From contig AZLU01000024.1 in the NCBI GenBank assembly GCA_002224055.1, forward strand, positions 94,145 to 158,144: a stretch of 64,000 bases of DNA, in the 5' to 3' direction. Shown here one piece after another: positions 1 through 11,109 of the stretch. A program made the position numbers and the translations under genes. The stretch comes from Pezizomycotina sp. ARF18 (lineage: Eukaryota > Ascomycota). The notes beneath the pieces were generated by a model. It did not search any database. It was not told where the DNA came from and worked only from the letters and a program-made list of their open reading frames with translations. The number at the start of each line of letters is the position of its first letter. Positions within the stretch are counted from its first letter, which is position 1.

Positions 1-482
1 TTAACGCTGCGGACGTACGTCTCGACTGCGTCTCGATAGGACGTACATACACGCGTGGCGAAGCTCTCCAAAAACGACGACATCATATCGACGCGAGCGG
101 CTTCGAAACGGCCTCAAAAGCTATCGGAGAGCGTGAACGACCACTCAAGGTGACATGGACGCGAGAAGAGGAGAATAAGGATCGCAAAGATGGCGGCAGC
201 GGCGTAGCAGCACGTCGGTTCTACGGATGCTAACGTAGCCGCCGAGGGGAAAGGGATCGACATTAGCACCGCCAAGTACTTCGTCAAGAGGGCCAAACCG
301 CTGCTCCGACAGGTTCGAGTCATACTCGCGAGACGTCGGAGAAAAGATGGCCGCGTCGTGGAGAACGTCAGGGCAATGTGAGCTCTTCTACCTCTTCGAC
401 AGGAGATGGACAAGACGCAGAGGCCTTGTCAAGATATAGAAGTCTGGCTACCGTTTCAACGCCAACTGCAGACAAGCCATAG
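1..482 (+). CDS. 3' end of an unrecognised protein gene, cut by the window edge
   Basis: Open frames on the + strand relay one another: one runs from base 3 to about 230, a second from about 215 to 381, and a third to a TAG at 480-482. The segments read like one C-terminus: a basic/acidic first part, then KYFVKRAKPLLRQ, then a Ser/Thr-rich tail ending in STPTADKP. The changes of frame match the one-base losses seen in recognisable genes further along. I do not recognise the family, and no catalytic motif is visible. Coding status rests on composition and on the relay of frames, so confidence is moderate. The T-rich DNA after the stop fits a 3' untranslated region. Confidence 0.4.
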
Positions 483-1656
483 CAAGTTATTTGGTTTTTT
501 TTTCTCCTCCGTCATATTCTCATTATATCTGGCCGAGCGTGCGCTCGTCGGCCTCTTTACATTGTTCAATTTCTCAACCGACCTTTTTTTCTCTTCTTTT
601 TTCTTTTCTTCTGGCCAATTTTCTTCGTTGTTGCAGTACGGACATTATATGTCATTTTTTTTTTTATAAGAAGTTTACGCTCTCCTCATCGCTTTTGCAA
701 TGCTTGCGATCGTCGATTATACCATGTCAGATTATCACCCCACGAGTCTCCGTTATCTTTTTTTTTTTTTTTTTTCTTGGTGCTATACTGTTATATCACA
801 GCTATATGCTGCTCACGGGTTCAATTGCCGCAGTATCGTTTACCTTAGTTTGGTGTCCTCATTCCTCAAGCTATAATCTCTTCTATCCTCACCACTATTC
901 TTTGTTCTATCTATAACCTAGTTGTAACAATGTGCAACCTCGTTATTATACATACCCGTCATACTTTATCTTAGATGTATATTAATATTAATATCTAATC
1001 AGTATTCCATACTCCTTCCTATTTTCGCGAAAACTAGGAAATAGTTACATACTGGTTTGACCTACGACGCTATGATACGCATGTATATATCAATTTCCGG
1101 ATTAAAGAATTGATTGGGGTGAATTTCATGAAGAAGATGCTAAAGGGTATTTGAATTATAGACCAGACAAGTATATCGTAATGAGAATTTCTTCCTCCTA
1201 TCCTTCTTTTAGCCAGGACTCGAAAAATAGTTAGATTTCCCCCCCTGTCATTAAATTTATAGTCATACCTTGACATAAAAACGTAGAAAGCAGACCGCCC
1301 ACCCGTACAGATTTTTAGAATATTGCAGAGAGAAAGAAAAAAAAAACTATAAGGCGCCGAAAACTCCCCCAACGCGACATACATACATATAACCCAGGCC
1401 TTTCCAAGATTCTTTTGGAATAACACTTGTAAAAAAAAAGAGAGAGAAGAAAAAAAGGAACGCTTGCAGATGAGAAGTAATGCGGCAAAGGATGGGAAAT
1501 CAATCCGCATAGTGATATCATATAGAAAAATATATATAATGGCGATCTCAACATCAGGATCAACCGACAGTAGATACCTGTAGACTTATAAAGAAAATTA
1601 AAAGAGAAAGAAAAAAAAGAGAAAAATTTAAAAGCTCATCGCGATGATTCTCGTCC
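483..1656. other. intergenic spacer between converging genes
   Basis: AT-rich DNA with T runs (about 600-670 and 757-776) on the left and purine-rich A runs on the right. It lies between the 3' ends of the partial + gene and the F-box gene on the - strand. Small open frames here are low-complexity Phe/Ser or Lys translations of these runs. No gene is supported. Confidence 0.6.
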
Positions 1657-4138
1657 CTATTTACCCGCCACTTTGGAATACCTGAAAGCGAGCCAACCAT
1701 TCTTACCCTTCCAGTCGAACACGGCTCTCTCGTGGAAGCAGCCCCACTCTTCTTCCGTGTCGAACTCCGGGTCCTTCCTCTCTTCCAGCTCGTGCCTTAA
1801 TGCAGCTTCGAGGTCGGAAGGATCCGTGATAAATACTCCATGCCGTTTCCTCGTCCTGTATGACGTTATCATCTTCTCAAATCTTTTGGTCGGTTCGAAA
1901 ATAACGTCCGCCGAGCCCGATCAGCAGCACCGACGAGGATTCAGATGACGGGACAGGATCGGTGAACGGATTCGACGGCCGGAGAGTAACCGATAGCGCG
2001 GGATAAGCTTGATACCCGCGGGGACGAAAGTCTTATCTTCCTGACCGGGCTGCGGGTACTCGCCGCGCCGAGTACTCTGGCCGTTAAACGATCGGGAACT
2101 TCGAATTCTAAATCGTCGTGGCCGAATATTATCAATACCCCGTAGATCCATCTCTTTCGGCCACCGCCGCCGCCGCCGACGCTACTTTGCTAGAAGAGGA
2201 GGAGGAACTCAATGGTGATGAGACATCGTTGGCTGACCTCTGCCATAACCAACTCTTCACCGGGTAAACCGCCAAGTCTTCGGGCGACAGCGTATCAATG
2301 TCCAACCCGTCGGGGCGGAGGTAAGCTGTTGAGCATTTGGCTCCAATGGAGGGAGGAGTTAGAGGTAAAATACGTGGGCGTAGGATATGCGTCCTCGTAG
2401 TCGATGTTCCCGTTCTCGTCCGCGTAAGGGCTTTCGTGCGGCCATTCGTCCTTGTCGAGTTTCCACGTTCGGCCACCAAGGAATTCCGATATCGAAGCCG
2501 GCGCGAGCGGCGACAGGTCTCGCGGTTATATCCCAAACATGACGTTCACCACCGCCATTTCACTCAACGTGGAAGCTTGGGACGTCTGGGGAACTCGAAA
2601 ATCTCCCCTGATGCATATGCGCACATAATCCTCCTAAAAAGGTCAATGTAATTAACAAGGTTTTTTGCTTTTTTTTCCAAAAAGAGAAGTTATATTTTCC
2701 TACTTACCCTTGCTTCCACTCGTGCCCGGCGAGCCCGCCTGGCAGTGCACATGTCTACACGCCGCCCAGGGTTAAGGTCGAAGGACCAATGTTCTCTGGG
2801 CAAACCCAAACGAAGATATTGGCTATTCTGTCTTGCCTGCGAACGCAGCCCTACTCGTTTGATGACTTGCGGTGTCGTCCATTCTCCATCAACTTCCTTT
2901 GGGATTGTAATGACCTCGACGAACGTCCTGCCGTCCGTGCGACACCACCAAGCCAGGTAAAACACTTCTCCTCTCGTATCCGCCGCAAAAGTGAATGCTG
3001 CCGGTGGATAAAGATTCTTCTTATCGAGCGTAAAGCGGTGACCAGGCCCGTTCCGGCCATTTGGATATATATAGCCGCGGAGCTCCTGGACATGGAGATT
3101 ATAGTCATTTAGGAAATAAAATTCGTTGTGAGCTCCCTTGTTTAAGGGATGACCATTTTCCACCCATCGATGGAGGAGCCTGCCGCGATCGTGCTTTTCG
3201 GTCGAGAAGACAGCGAAAACGGTTCCGATTTCGGAGATCAGGGCCATAGGATGGGACTCCGTGGGAACGTTCCTGCGAAACTGAATTAGCCAAAAAAAAA
3301 TTTTTTTTTTCTTCTTTTTCTATTAGACCCATCGGGATAATGGATGGGTTAATTTGCCAGAAGAATTTTAAACACACGTACATAGCCTTGAGTTCCCTAA
3401 TCACGTCTTGATCCAATGGAAAATGGCCGTGGGGAACGCCTTGCACAACAAGGCGGCCGCGGTTAATCGACATGGTATAGTGAGGATAGTTTGTAAACTG
3501 CCCTCTGCCGCCGTGGGAAATGCAACCGCCGACGACTTCTGCCAAATTGATGACCACTTCGGGCTCCTCGGATGTAATATCGCGGATCGCGATTGTCTTC
3601 CTATCAATCTGGTACGCGATGACCCCTTCGTCTACATTCGAATCAAATGCCAGTTCATCGGAGGACGTGGATTCATGCATGATGGTTCCCAGGACCGTCG
3701 ACTTGGCCGAAATTCCCGCCTTCCACCTCCGAGCTCTACGTACGCACGCACCGAAGGGGTCATTGCCGGGACCGGAGGTTTGGAATACATCTTGTAACTG
3801 TTGCTGTTGTTGCCTCTGCTTGACAAATGTCTCCATCTCGGGGATCGCGGGAAGAACTTTGCGAGCGCAAAGCCGCATACGACGGGAGACGTGAATAGCT
3901 GGTGACAGGCGCGGGAAACGAAACGAAGGGAATATACGTCCCTTGAGGTGAGGCCCATTTCCATAATGTGGAATACTATCTCCAGCGGTAAGGACGTCAA
4001 GGGTCGAGGCTGTCGCTGTGTGAAACAACTACTCTCCGTGCCTCCGGTGAACTGGAAGCACTGTCGTCCCCTTCGTCGGCGTGTAGTAGTCATCGTCGTC
4101 CGACACATAAGATGGACTAAAAAACTCTTCCAATCCAT
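1657..4138 (-). CDS. F-box domain protein
   Basis: F-box proteins recruit substrates to SCF ubiquitin ligases through Skp1. Near the N-terminus (about residues 45-90 from the ATG at 4138) there is a good F-box: LTSLPLEIVFHIMEMGL, then a DVYSLRFVSRACHQLF stretch. A long downstream region includes VIAYQIDRKTIAIRDI, NLAEVVGGCISHGGRGQF and GEVFYLAWWCRTDGRTF, giving a beta-rich C-terminal part of unknown partner. Visible introns are 3273-3380 (GTACGT...CAG) and 2634-2707 (GTAAGT...TAG). The stop is at 1657-1659, after VAGK. Frames change several times in the last kilobase, consistent with one-base losses. The start is uncertain: a second frame upstream reads an Asp/Tyr-rich segment that may be the true N-terminus. 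Substrate unknown. Confidence 0.72.
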
Positions 4139-4921
4139 ACTTGTAGTAGGGTGATGCTGCTAGCCTTCCTTGCGTAGAGAAGGAGGATTATATATATATG
4201 GGTATGAACTATTTTGGCCTACTAGCTATAGGAAGGGCAGTTGTTTATTGTGTGATCGAACGAGGTCCACCGAATGTCATCGCTACCTTTTATATAAAAG
4301 GTAAGCGAAAGGAAGGGAAGGGAGATGGCGATGACTTGATGATCGTGGCAATGGAGCGTTCCTTTCAATTTTGTTAAGAAAGGGAACCATCTATGACACC
4401 CAATGGGATTCTCAGTATTATAGATGTAATTTACAAGAGAAAGAAAAATAAATAAAAAAAGGATTTCAAAAATAAATAGTTAGGTGCATAAATATTTCAG
4501 ATGTGAACACCCCCCCCAAAAAAAAAAAAAAAAAAAAAAAAAGTAAAACAAAAAAAATGGCACCTTTTGTCGAGTCAGGCACACCCGAAGCTTCGATCAA
4601 GGATTATTAAATAAATAAAAAGAGGAAGCGAAGGGGGAAAGGGAAGGGGTGGTTAATCCTCCAAGGCTTTCCGCCGGGGGGGGGGTAAGAGAAAACGGCG
4701 GCGCTAAAACTCCGTGCCTCGAGAGGGGGTCACTGTCCAGTCGGCGAGCAGTGTATCGAAATAAAATAGCGTATATATATATATATCCCACAAAAGAAAA
4801 ACTGCCTTATTCATAATTGCTTGCTTTTCTACCTTGAAATGGTGGTCCCTGCCAAGAAATACAGGAAAAAAAAAAAAAGGGACCTGCAGGAGTGAAAAAG
4901 GAAAGAAGTGTTCGTCTTCTC

Positions 4922-4955
<34 letters not shown>

Positions 4956-5336
4956 TATTCTTTTCTTCTTTCTTTGCTATGACGTAAATGAGAAAATGAT
5001 AGATTCATCAAAGTGGGGGGGGGGCTTTGACGGCAAAAAAGGTAGAGACATGCAAGCTGCTGTTTTTCTCTCTTCCCTTTTCTTTAAGGCCCGCGGAAGA
5101 AGGGGGAAAGGCGCTCATGGGTCGTTGGGGTGGTTAAAGACGGGTCAAGTGGTTCGACAGGTGAAAAATACTGAAGAGTAACAACAACGACACCATCATC
5201 ATCTCTTATTTTCTTTCTATCTATTTTTATTTCCCCAAAGAAGATCATGGTGTGAAGAGGGGTAGAAAGAGGATCCTTTTTGTACTCTCGGGTGAACGGC
5301 TATCTATCTCCCTGCACGAAAGACACCCTTCCAGTT
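4139..5336. promoter_or_regulatory. divergent intergenic region, F-box gene and transporter
   Basis: About 1.2 kb of non-coding DNA holding the upstream regions of two genes that point away from each other. It contains a C run followed by an A run (about 4508-4542), a G run near 4676-4685, a pure T run (4925-4952), and TATATA stretches near 4192 and 4772. No specific operator can be assigned by eye. Confidence 0.5.
4925..4952. repeat. pure T28 homopolymer
   Basis: An uninterrupted T run in the spacer before the molybdate transporter, one of about twenty A/T runs of 17 nt or more in the window. Confidence 0.95.
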
Positions 5337-7155
5337 ATGGCTTCAGCAAGGCTGCCCCGCTTCGGCTTCGGCCCCAAGGGCACGGCGGCTGCCCGCATAT
5401 CCGTCCGGGAGTCTATGAAGTACAACGCCAGGACATTCAGGGAGAATCCGCTCGGCGAAATAGCGGGTTCTTTGGGGGATCTAGGGACGTTGCTGCCACT
5501 GATGACAGGTATAAATTTATCCGTAAGAAATCTCCTCTGGGAGGTCTGTAAGCTTATGAGACCCGGGAAACTAACGTCGGAGCATATATCATTCAGCCAT
5601 GAGTGCTGCGGGAATCATCAACCTCACGTCTACTCTGGTATTTTCTGGGTTTTGGAATATCATTTCTGGCTGCGTTTTTGGAGTTCCGTAAGTCAAGTTC
5701 GATTTAGCACCTTGCGATATATATATCGGTCGCGGTGACATCGGTGGCTTTGTCACACTTAAAATCAATTAGCCTAACACTTCTCTTTTCAAGGATTGTC
5801 GTTCAGCCTATGAAAGCGGTGGCGGTACGTATTATACATTACTTTAAAAACTAATCAGGAAGAAAACCGTTAAATATATCAATTTACTAAACATCTCCCG
5901 ACTACGTCCTAGCACTTGCCATATCGCGCCAGCTCACATTAGGGGAGACCGAAGCCGCCGGCCTCTCTGTCGCCATAGTCCTCCTCGGCCTGTCCGTCAC
6001 CGGCCTCCTCTCAATTATCGGGACGAGGATCCCAGTTCCCCTCGTCAAGGGCATCCAGCTCGGCGCAGGCCTGACGCTGATGATTGGCGCCGGCAAGCAG
6101 CTGGAGCCGATACAGTGGACGTTTCCATGGCAGGATAACTACGTCCGGCTGATACTCGCCGCAGTAGCGTTGTGCTTCACCAGCCGCACGGCCCGCTTCC
6201 CGTACGCACTCATACTGTTCACGCTGGGCGTTGTATTCGCCGCCGCTGTAATGCCTAGTGCACAGCTGCCCAAGATTGGATTTTCGTTGCCGCCGTTTAT
6301 AGGATACGCTGGTCGGACTTGCGGGTTGGGTTTCTGACCGCGGGATTGGGCAGTTGCACTTACGATATTGGTAAATAAAGAACTTAAGCACTCATTAATG
6401 ACGTTCTTGGATAAGTCCTTGTCTAATTTTTTTTGTCCCTTTGAAGAATTCCGTTATTAGCAGTTACATGGCTATCCGCGGACCTGCTTCCCGAGCGACC
6501 CGCACCACCAATCACCGCCATGGGCGTTAGTGGCAAGTACCATTTATTTCATTCACTATTTATACGAGATCAGGCCGAATAACAACAGCTCATATGTCTT
6601 TCCTCTCAATCAATGGCCGGCATGAACCTGATCGGATGCTTCTTCGGCGCCATGCCCGTATGTCACGGCGCCGCGGATTGGCGGGGCAATACCGCTTCGG
6701 GGCACGCTCCGGCGCCTCCGTTATATTCCTCGGAGCCATCAAGGTTATTCTAGGCCTCGTCTTCGGCTCCTCGCTAACCAGCTTATGGGCGATTTCCCAC
6801 GTCTTCCTAGCGGTATTACTTATTCGCAGCGGTGCGGAGCTCGCGCGGGTAGCCGAGGACCTTAATTCCACGGCAGGGACCTTTGACGACGGCCGCCAGC
6901 GACGAGCAGGCCGGAGAATCGGCGGAATTCGAGCTCCTCGGTGACGCTGAAGCAGCGGCCCATGGACGAGGCGGAGAAGAAGGAGAGGTTCATGGTGATG
7001 ATGTTTACGGCGGGCGGAGTTATAGCGGTCAAGAACATAGCATCGGCCTTCTAGCCGGGTTCGTCTGCTGGGCTGGCTACCGTTCCAAGATTGGCTGGAG
7101 AGGGACGAACGTACGGAAGACTCAAGGCATTTGTGAGACGTCGCTTCCGCCGTAG
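5337..7155 (+). CDS. MOT1-type molybdate transporter (sulfate transporter-like)
   Basis: A polytopic membrane protein of the MOT1 branch of the SulP-like superfamily, which imports molybdate in plants, algae and fungi. Diagnostic segments in order: GEIAGSLGDLGTLLPLMT (first half-site helix), TLVFSGFWNIISGCVFGVP, VVQPMKAVA (family PMKA motif), RIPVPLVKGIQLGAGLTLM, then after introns AVTWLSADLLPERPAPPI, and the second-half signature around GCFFGAMPVCHG followed by LAGQYRFGARSGASV. Exons begin 5337-5508, 5597-5687 and 5794-5824 (31 nt), then a long exon from 5913. The ATG at 5337 starts MASARLPRFGFGPKG. Expected length is about 450 residues. Several one-base losses occur, for example just after the CHG motif. 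The exact C-terminus is uncertain: another frame stays open to 7291. Molybdate rather than sulfate specificity is inferred from family motifs. Confidence 0.85.
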
Positions 7156-7617
7156 TAATGATAGCGGGGAACTCAGAGACTGTTATAATCGTAGGTGTGG
7201 GGAGCATTTACGATACGGTGACGCCTTTGTACCGACACGGAGGATTATCTCGGAGAATATTCATTCCCATAAAAGGGACGTTGAAAAGTGACCAGCAATT
7301 GCAAAGGATAAAGAGGGTGATTCTTCAAACGCTATATTGCATGTCGGAGGCACAATAGGCGTATATACATGATTTTGTGCATTTTATACGGTGGCAGGCT
7401 TATATTAGACATTACATGTATATGATTTATACAGGCTAAATTAAGGAGTAGTATACCAATAAATATCCTATGTTACTGACGCAAAAAGGTTCATAATTCA
7501 TCATAAAAAATCTCCGCTAAAGAAACAAATGAGCAGAGTAGTAAGGGGACATCAAGTAATACTTATGGAATGAAAGATGGACGCAACACCAAATATAAAA
7601 GAGAGGCATGCCTTGAG

Positions 7618-10600
7618 TTTTTTTTTTTTTTTTTTTATTGATAGTCGCTTGAGAGTTTATTATACGAGCGAACGCCATGGTAACCCGATTGCTTTCTATT
7701 GAAACACTGGCGCCGTAACTAAGGATAGCCACAGACTGGGTTGCCTGAAGGGGCGCCAATTTAGAGTACTGGGTGGCCTCTGAGAATATCGTTATATTGG
7801 AAATGGCGAGATCCCATTGTTCTGTGGAGCAAAAGCAAATTAGTCTTTCGAACGACGGCAAAGATTAGAAAAGCATCTCGGAAATAATATATATAACAAA
7901 TAGTAATAAAAAAAAGGTATGAAGAACAATAATGACTATAACAACGAGAGAATGATATATATATGTAGGAAACACTCACCCAATCAAATTCGGATTTTGT
8001 GGGATCGATACGCCAGCATACATCGACATCTCGTCGTCGACTGGCAAGATGTGGGCGTTAATTCTCCAGCTGGTTCGGTGCGAAGTCAGCCTTCTTGAAC
8101 TCCATCTTTACGGACTGAAAGTTCTCATTTTCATTGAAGCCGTTGTTCATTACGTTGTTCGCGTTGAGAATATCCGCAGGAGGCCGAGGCCGATATTGCT
8201 GCTCCGCGGCGAGTATCATTTTCTGCATCATTGTCCACGGTTTCGTTGTCCTGTTCGCATTTTTCTCTTGAGGTAGTCGATCGCCCGCCAGGCATGCTCC
8301 CTCATGGCGGTATCCTCGTCCGTTTGGAAAGAAGGGCTGCAAAGCTCCGATAATATATGTACGGCGGCGTGGAGGCCAACGTACGAGTTTACTGTTTCCA
8401 GGGAGAGATGGCTTTTAGAAACAAATCTCGAAAAAAAAATTTTTTTTTCAAGATAAGATAAACTTACGTGCCATTGGAACCTTGTGTCGTTCTCCATTAG
8501 GGCGTTCTTAACGCTGTTGATGCAGGTAATCGATATATCTAAAATTCTCCGCCTAAATTCCATTGACCAGTTCTCCTCACGATATCTGTTTGAATGGTTA
8601 GCACCCGCTGTCGGATAATATATTATACATGTTTTTTTCTTTACGATTTGCTGACGCCACCTTCTTGAATATCTGTGATAAACATGACCCAAAATTTGGA
8701 CTCCATCACCTGGATCAGGCCGGACGTGAACCGCTGTTGGATATCATGGATACCTTCATTACACCAAGGGATATATTCTTATTTAACCCGCTCATGTCAT
8801 CGAACAATGCAGAAACTTCTACGGCGAGTTCATGTTCTGTCTTTGGTCCACCACAACAACTTCCGCCGAATTGGCTTGCATGTCGTCGCCATTGGTTCCC
8901 CAAATGGTATCCTCCCTCTACCGATGTCAACTGAAGGAGCTTGCGGAAATAAGTCATTGAACGGAACCGCACTAAGGACATTGTAATATCGGTAAATTCT
9001 TCTGCTTCGGGTCTTCAGGATCGGGAGTTGTCCAGCTATTACGTCTACGTCGTTCACGTTGCGAGGAAGTTTTGTATCGGCAAAGTCATCCGTGATGAAG
9101 GCTCGTGGCCATGGCTTCGGACGTTCTTAAGTCAAGTGACATATCTGATGCACAGCCTCCTCCTTGTCTCTACTTGTACCTGATCCATTGTCCCCGAGGG
9201 AAATTTAGCGGATCCCTGTGCAACCCATTCCCTGGGCAATTCGAATTGCAAGCCCAACCATGGACCAACTTCTTGCCATATCGTCTTCTTTGCTAATGCA
9301 TGTCTACGAAGCACAGGGTGTTTAATAATTCGACAATGGAAAACAAGAGAGAAGAAAAATGAAAGAACGAGTGCTTACAATAAAAAGCATGACGCTTGCA
9401 TTACTTCAATTTTCTGGCTAATCATGAAATCTTCCCGTGCTAATGAAATCTCCAGTCCTCTCTGATAACGGTGCAGCAGAACATCCTTCGAATGTTGGAA
9501 ATGAGCGGTGATTTCGACGTCCGTCATGCTGTTGACAGCCGTGTATGCTATGGCAAAGAATAGTGGCTCAAAAGACTTTGGTGCTTCGCTATGGTTCGAA
9601 TCATCGAGAGCGTACTTGATCTTTACGAACTCGCAGTGCTGTTTGCGCAAAGTAGGGCGGTGGATAATCCTAATCATGGATCCACATTTGATATGAAAGT
9701 TTCCAACAGATACTTGCAATCGAGGCCGTCTCTGGGTAGAAAATTGAGAGCGATTTTGTAGAGCTTCCATGTCGGAAAGCCAGATACGAAAGCGAGCGTT
9801 ATCGTCCTCCATATCATCCGTACCCCCCATGGGGAAATGACGGAATCATCACTGATGCTCGATGCATCGTCCCTCTCAACGTCATCGCTCAGGAGTCCTT
9901 CAGGCCTTGTATCTCTTCCCCATCATGCTCCAATGCAGTGGCTGAGGAATTGACCTTTCCATCTTCTAACAACAATGCGCCGCGAAATTTGGCTCTGATG
10001 ACGTGTATGGCCCTCGCTATCGGGTTACTGGACGGAGTTTGCTGTTCGACAGCTTCGGATAAAGACAGAGCGCCAACTTTAGTGGTCGGACTGATCGGAG
10101 AGAGCTCATTGCCCGTTATTTTCTCTTTGGTTTTCGTTCTGAGCCGGTGCAACCTCGGAAAGAAGTTTGTTCGGGTCCGCTAAAGCTAACGAAACAAAGC
10201 TCTCCAGTCGTTTTACTCGATCCTTTAAGCTAAGTTGGCTGAATTGGGCGTCGGTTCTTCTTTTTCCTTCTGCCGTTCGCTATCAACATAGGTACAGGGA
10301 CGTTGACGACGCCTGCACTGGGAACATGAAGGCCGAGCTTTATCGCATCTACAGTAAAGTTAAGGAAGAAAGTCCGGTTGTCAATCGTTTCGTTTTATAA
10401 CTGAGAGATGTATTTAGACGTATGCTGATATATTGATATACTTGGTGTTTACAAAATAAGAACGCTATCCAAAGCAGATAAGAATGAAAAAGAAAGGGAA
10501 AAAACCGAATAGAATATATAAGAAGAGAGAGAAGCTTTCTCGTGCGATGAAACGAAAAAGTATACTTATCTTCTTTTTTTTTTTTCTTTTTTTTTTTGGG

Positions 10601-11109
10601 GGGGGGCATTTAATAACCAAATAATTTTTGATATTCGTTCGGTGAGAGTTTGGGGAGATTCCCCGTCAAGAAACAAAATTCCTACAGGAGTTGATAATAC
10701 TAACAGAGGTAAAATAATACTTAATAATACCAAGTAATGGACTATAACTACTAGTAAAGTAGCAGTGGCCTATTACGACTACTTGGATAATAGCAGCCAG
10801 CACCCACAGCCACCGGCAAAATTTGAATAGGCATTTGGCGTGTCTTAGCATTCAAAAAAGATAAACGTAAGATGGGGCTCTTTCTTTCTTCTCGTTTTTC
10901 TTTTTTCTATCTTCCTCTTCTTATGCCCTTTTCTTTAGGAGATGATCTGATAAGTGAATTTTTTTTTTTCATGATAACGGTACTTACTTCACCTTTCTAG
11001 CTCTACATGTTAAACAGGATGCGATAGTCCTGTTCTTCAGAGAGTACTTCCCACTCGTATGAGACGTCCCGGTTGCAGTCCCTGGAGTCTGCTGCCCTTG
11101 CGGTTGCAT
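7618..11109 (-). CDS. Zn(II)2Cys6 fungal transcription factor
   Basis: Exon 1 (11109-10988) encodes about 40 residues ending in SCLTCRARKVK. It joins across a 639-nt intron (10349-10987, GTAAGT donor) to CDKARPSCSQC and RRRQRPCTY in exon 2. The join restores a perfect CX2CX6CX6CX2CX6C binuclear zinc cluster, in phase. Downstream, 9830-9375 encodes the fungal_trans middle homology region (IIHRPTLRKQ, then FFAIAYTAVNSMTD and a KDVLLHRYQRGLE helix). Further exons run to the C-terminal part near 7980-7640 (FDW, then EQWDLAISN). Such proteins are nuclear, bind CGG half-sites and regulate metabolic genes; the targets here cannot be told. Its 3' end faces the molybdate transporter. Frames change repeatedly, and the stop is lost in a T19 run at 7618-7636, so that boundary is approximate. 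Confidence 0.8.

Noticed and set aside
6528-6620. A possible GC-AG intron in the transporter (G/GCAAGT after ATGGGCGTT)
   Set aside because: No AG lies at the place family conservation would need for the acceptor, so base errors prevent a firm call.
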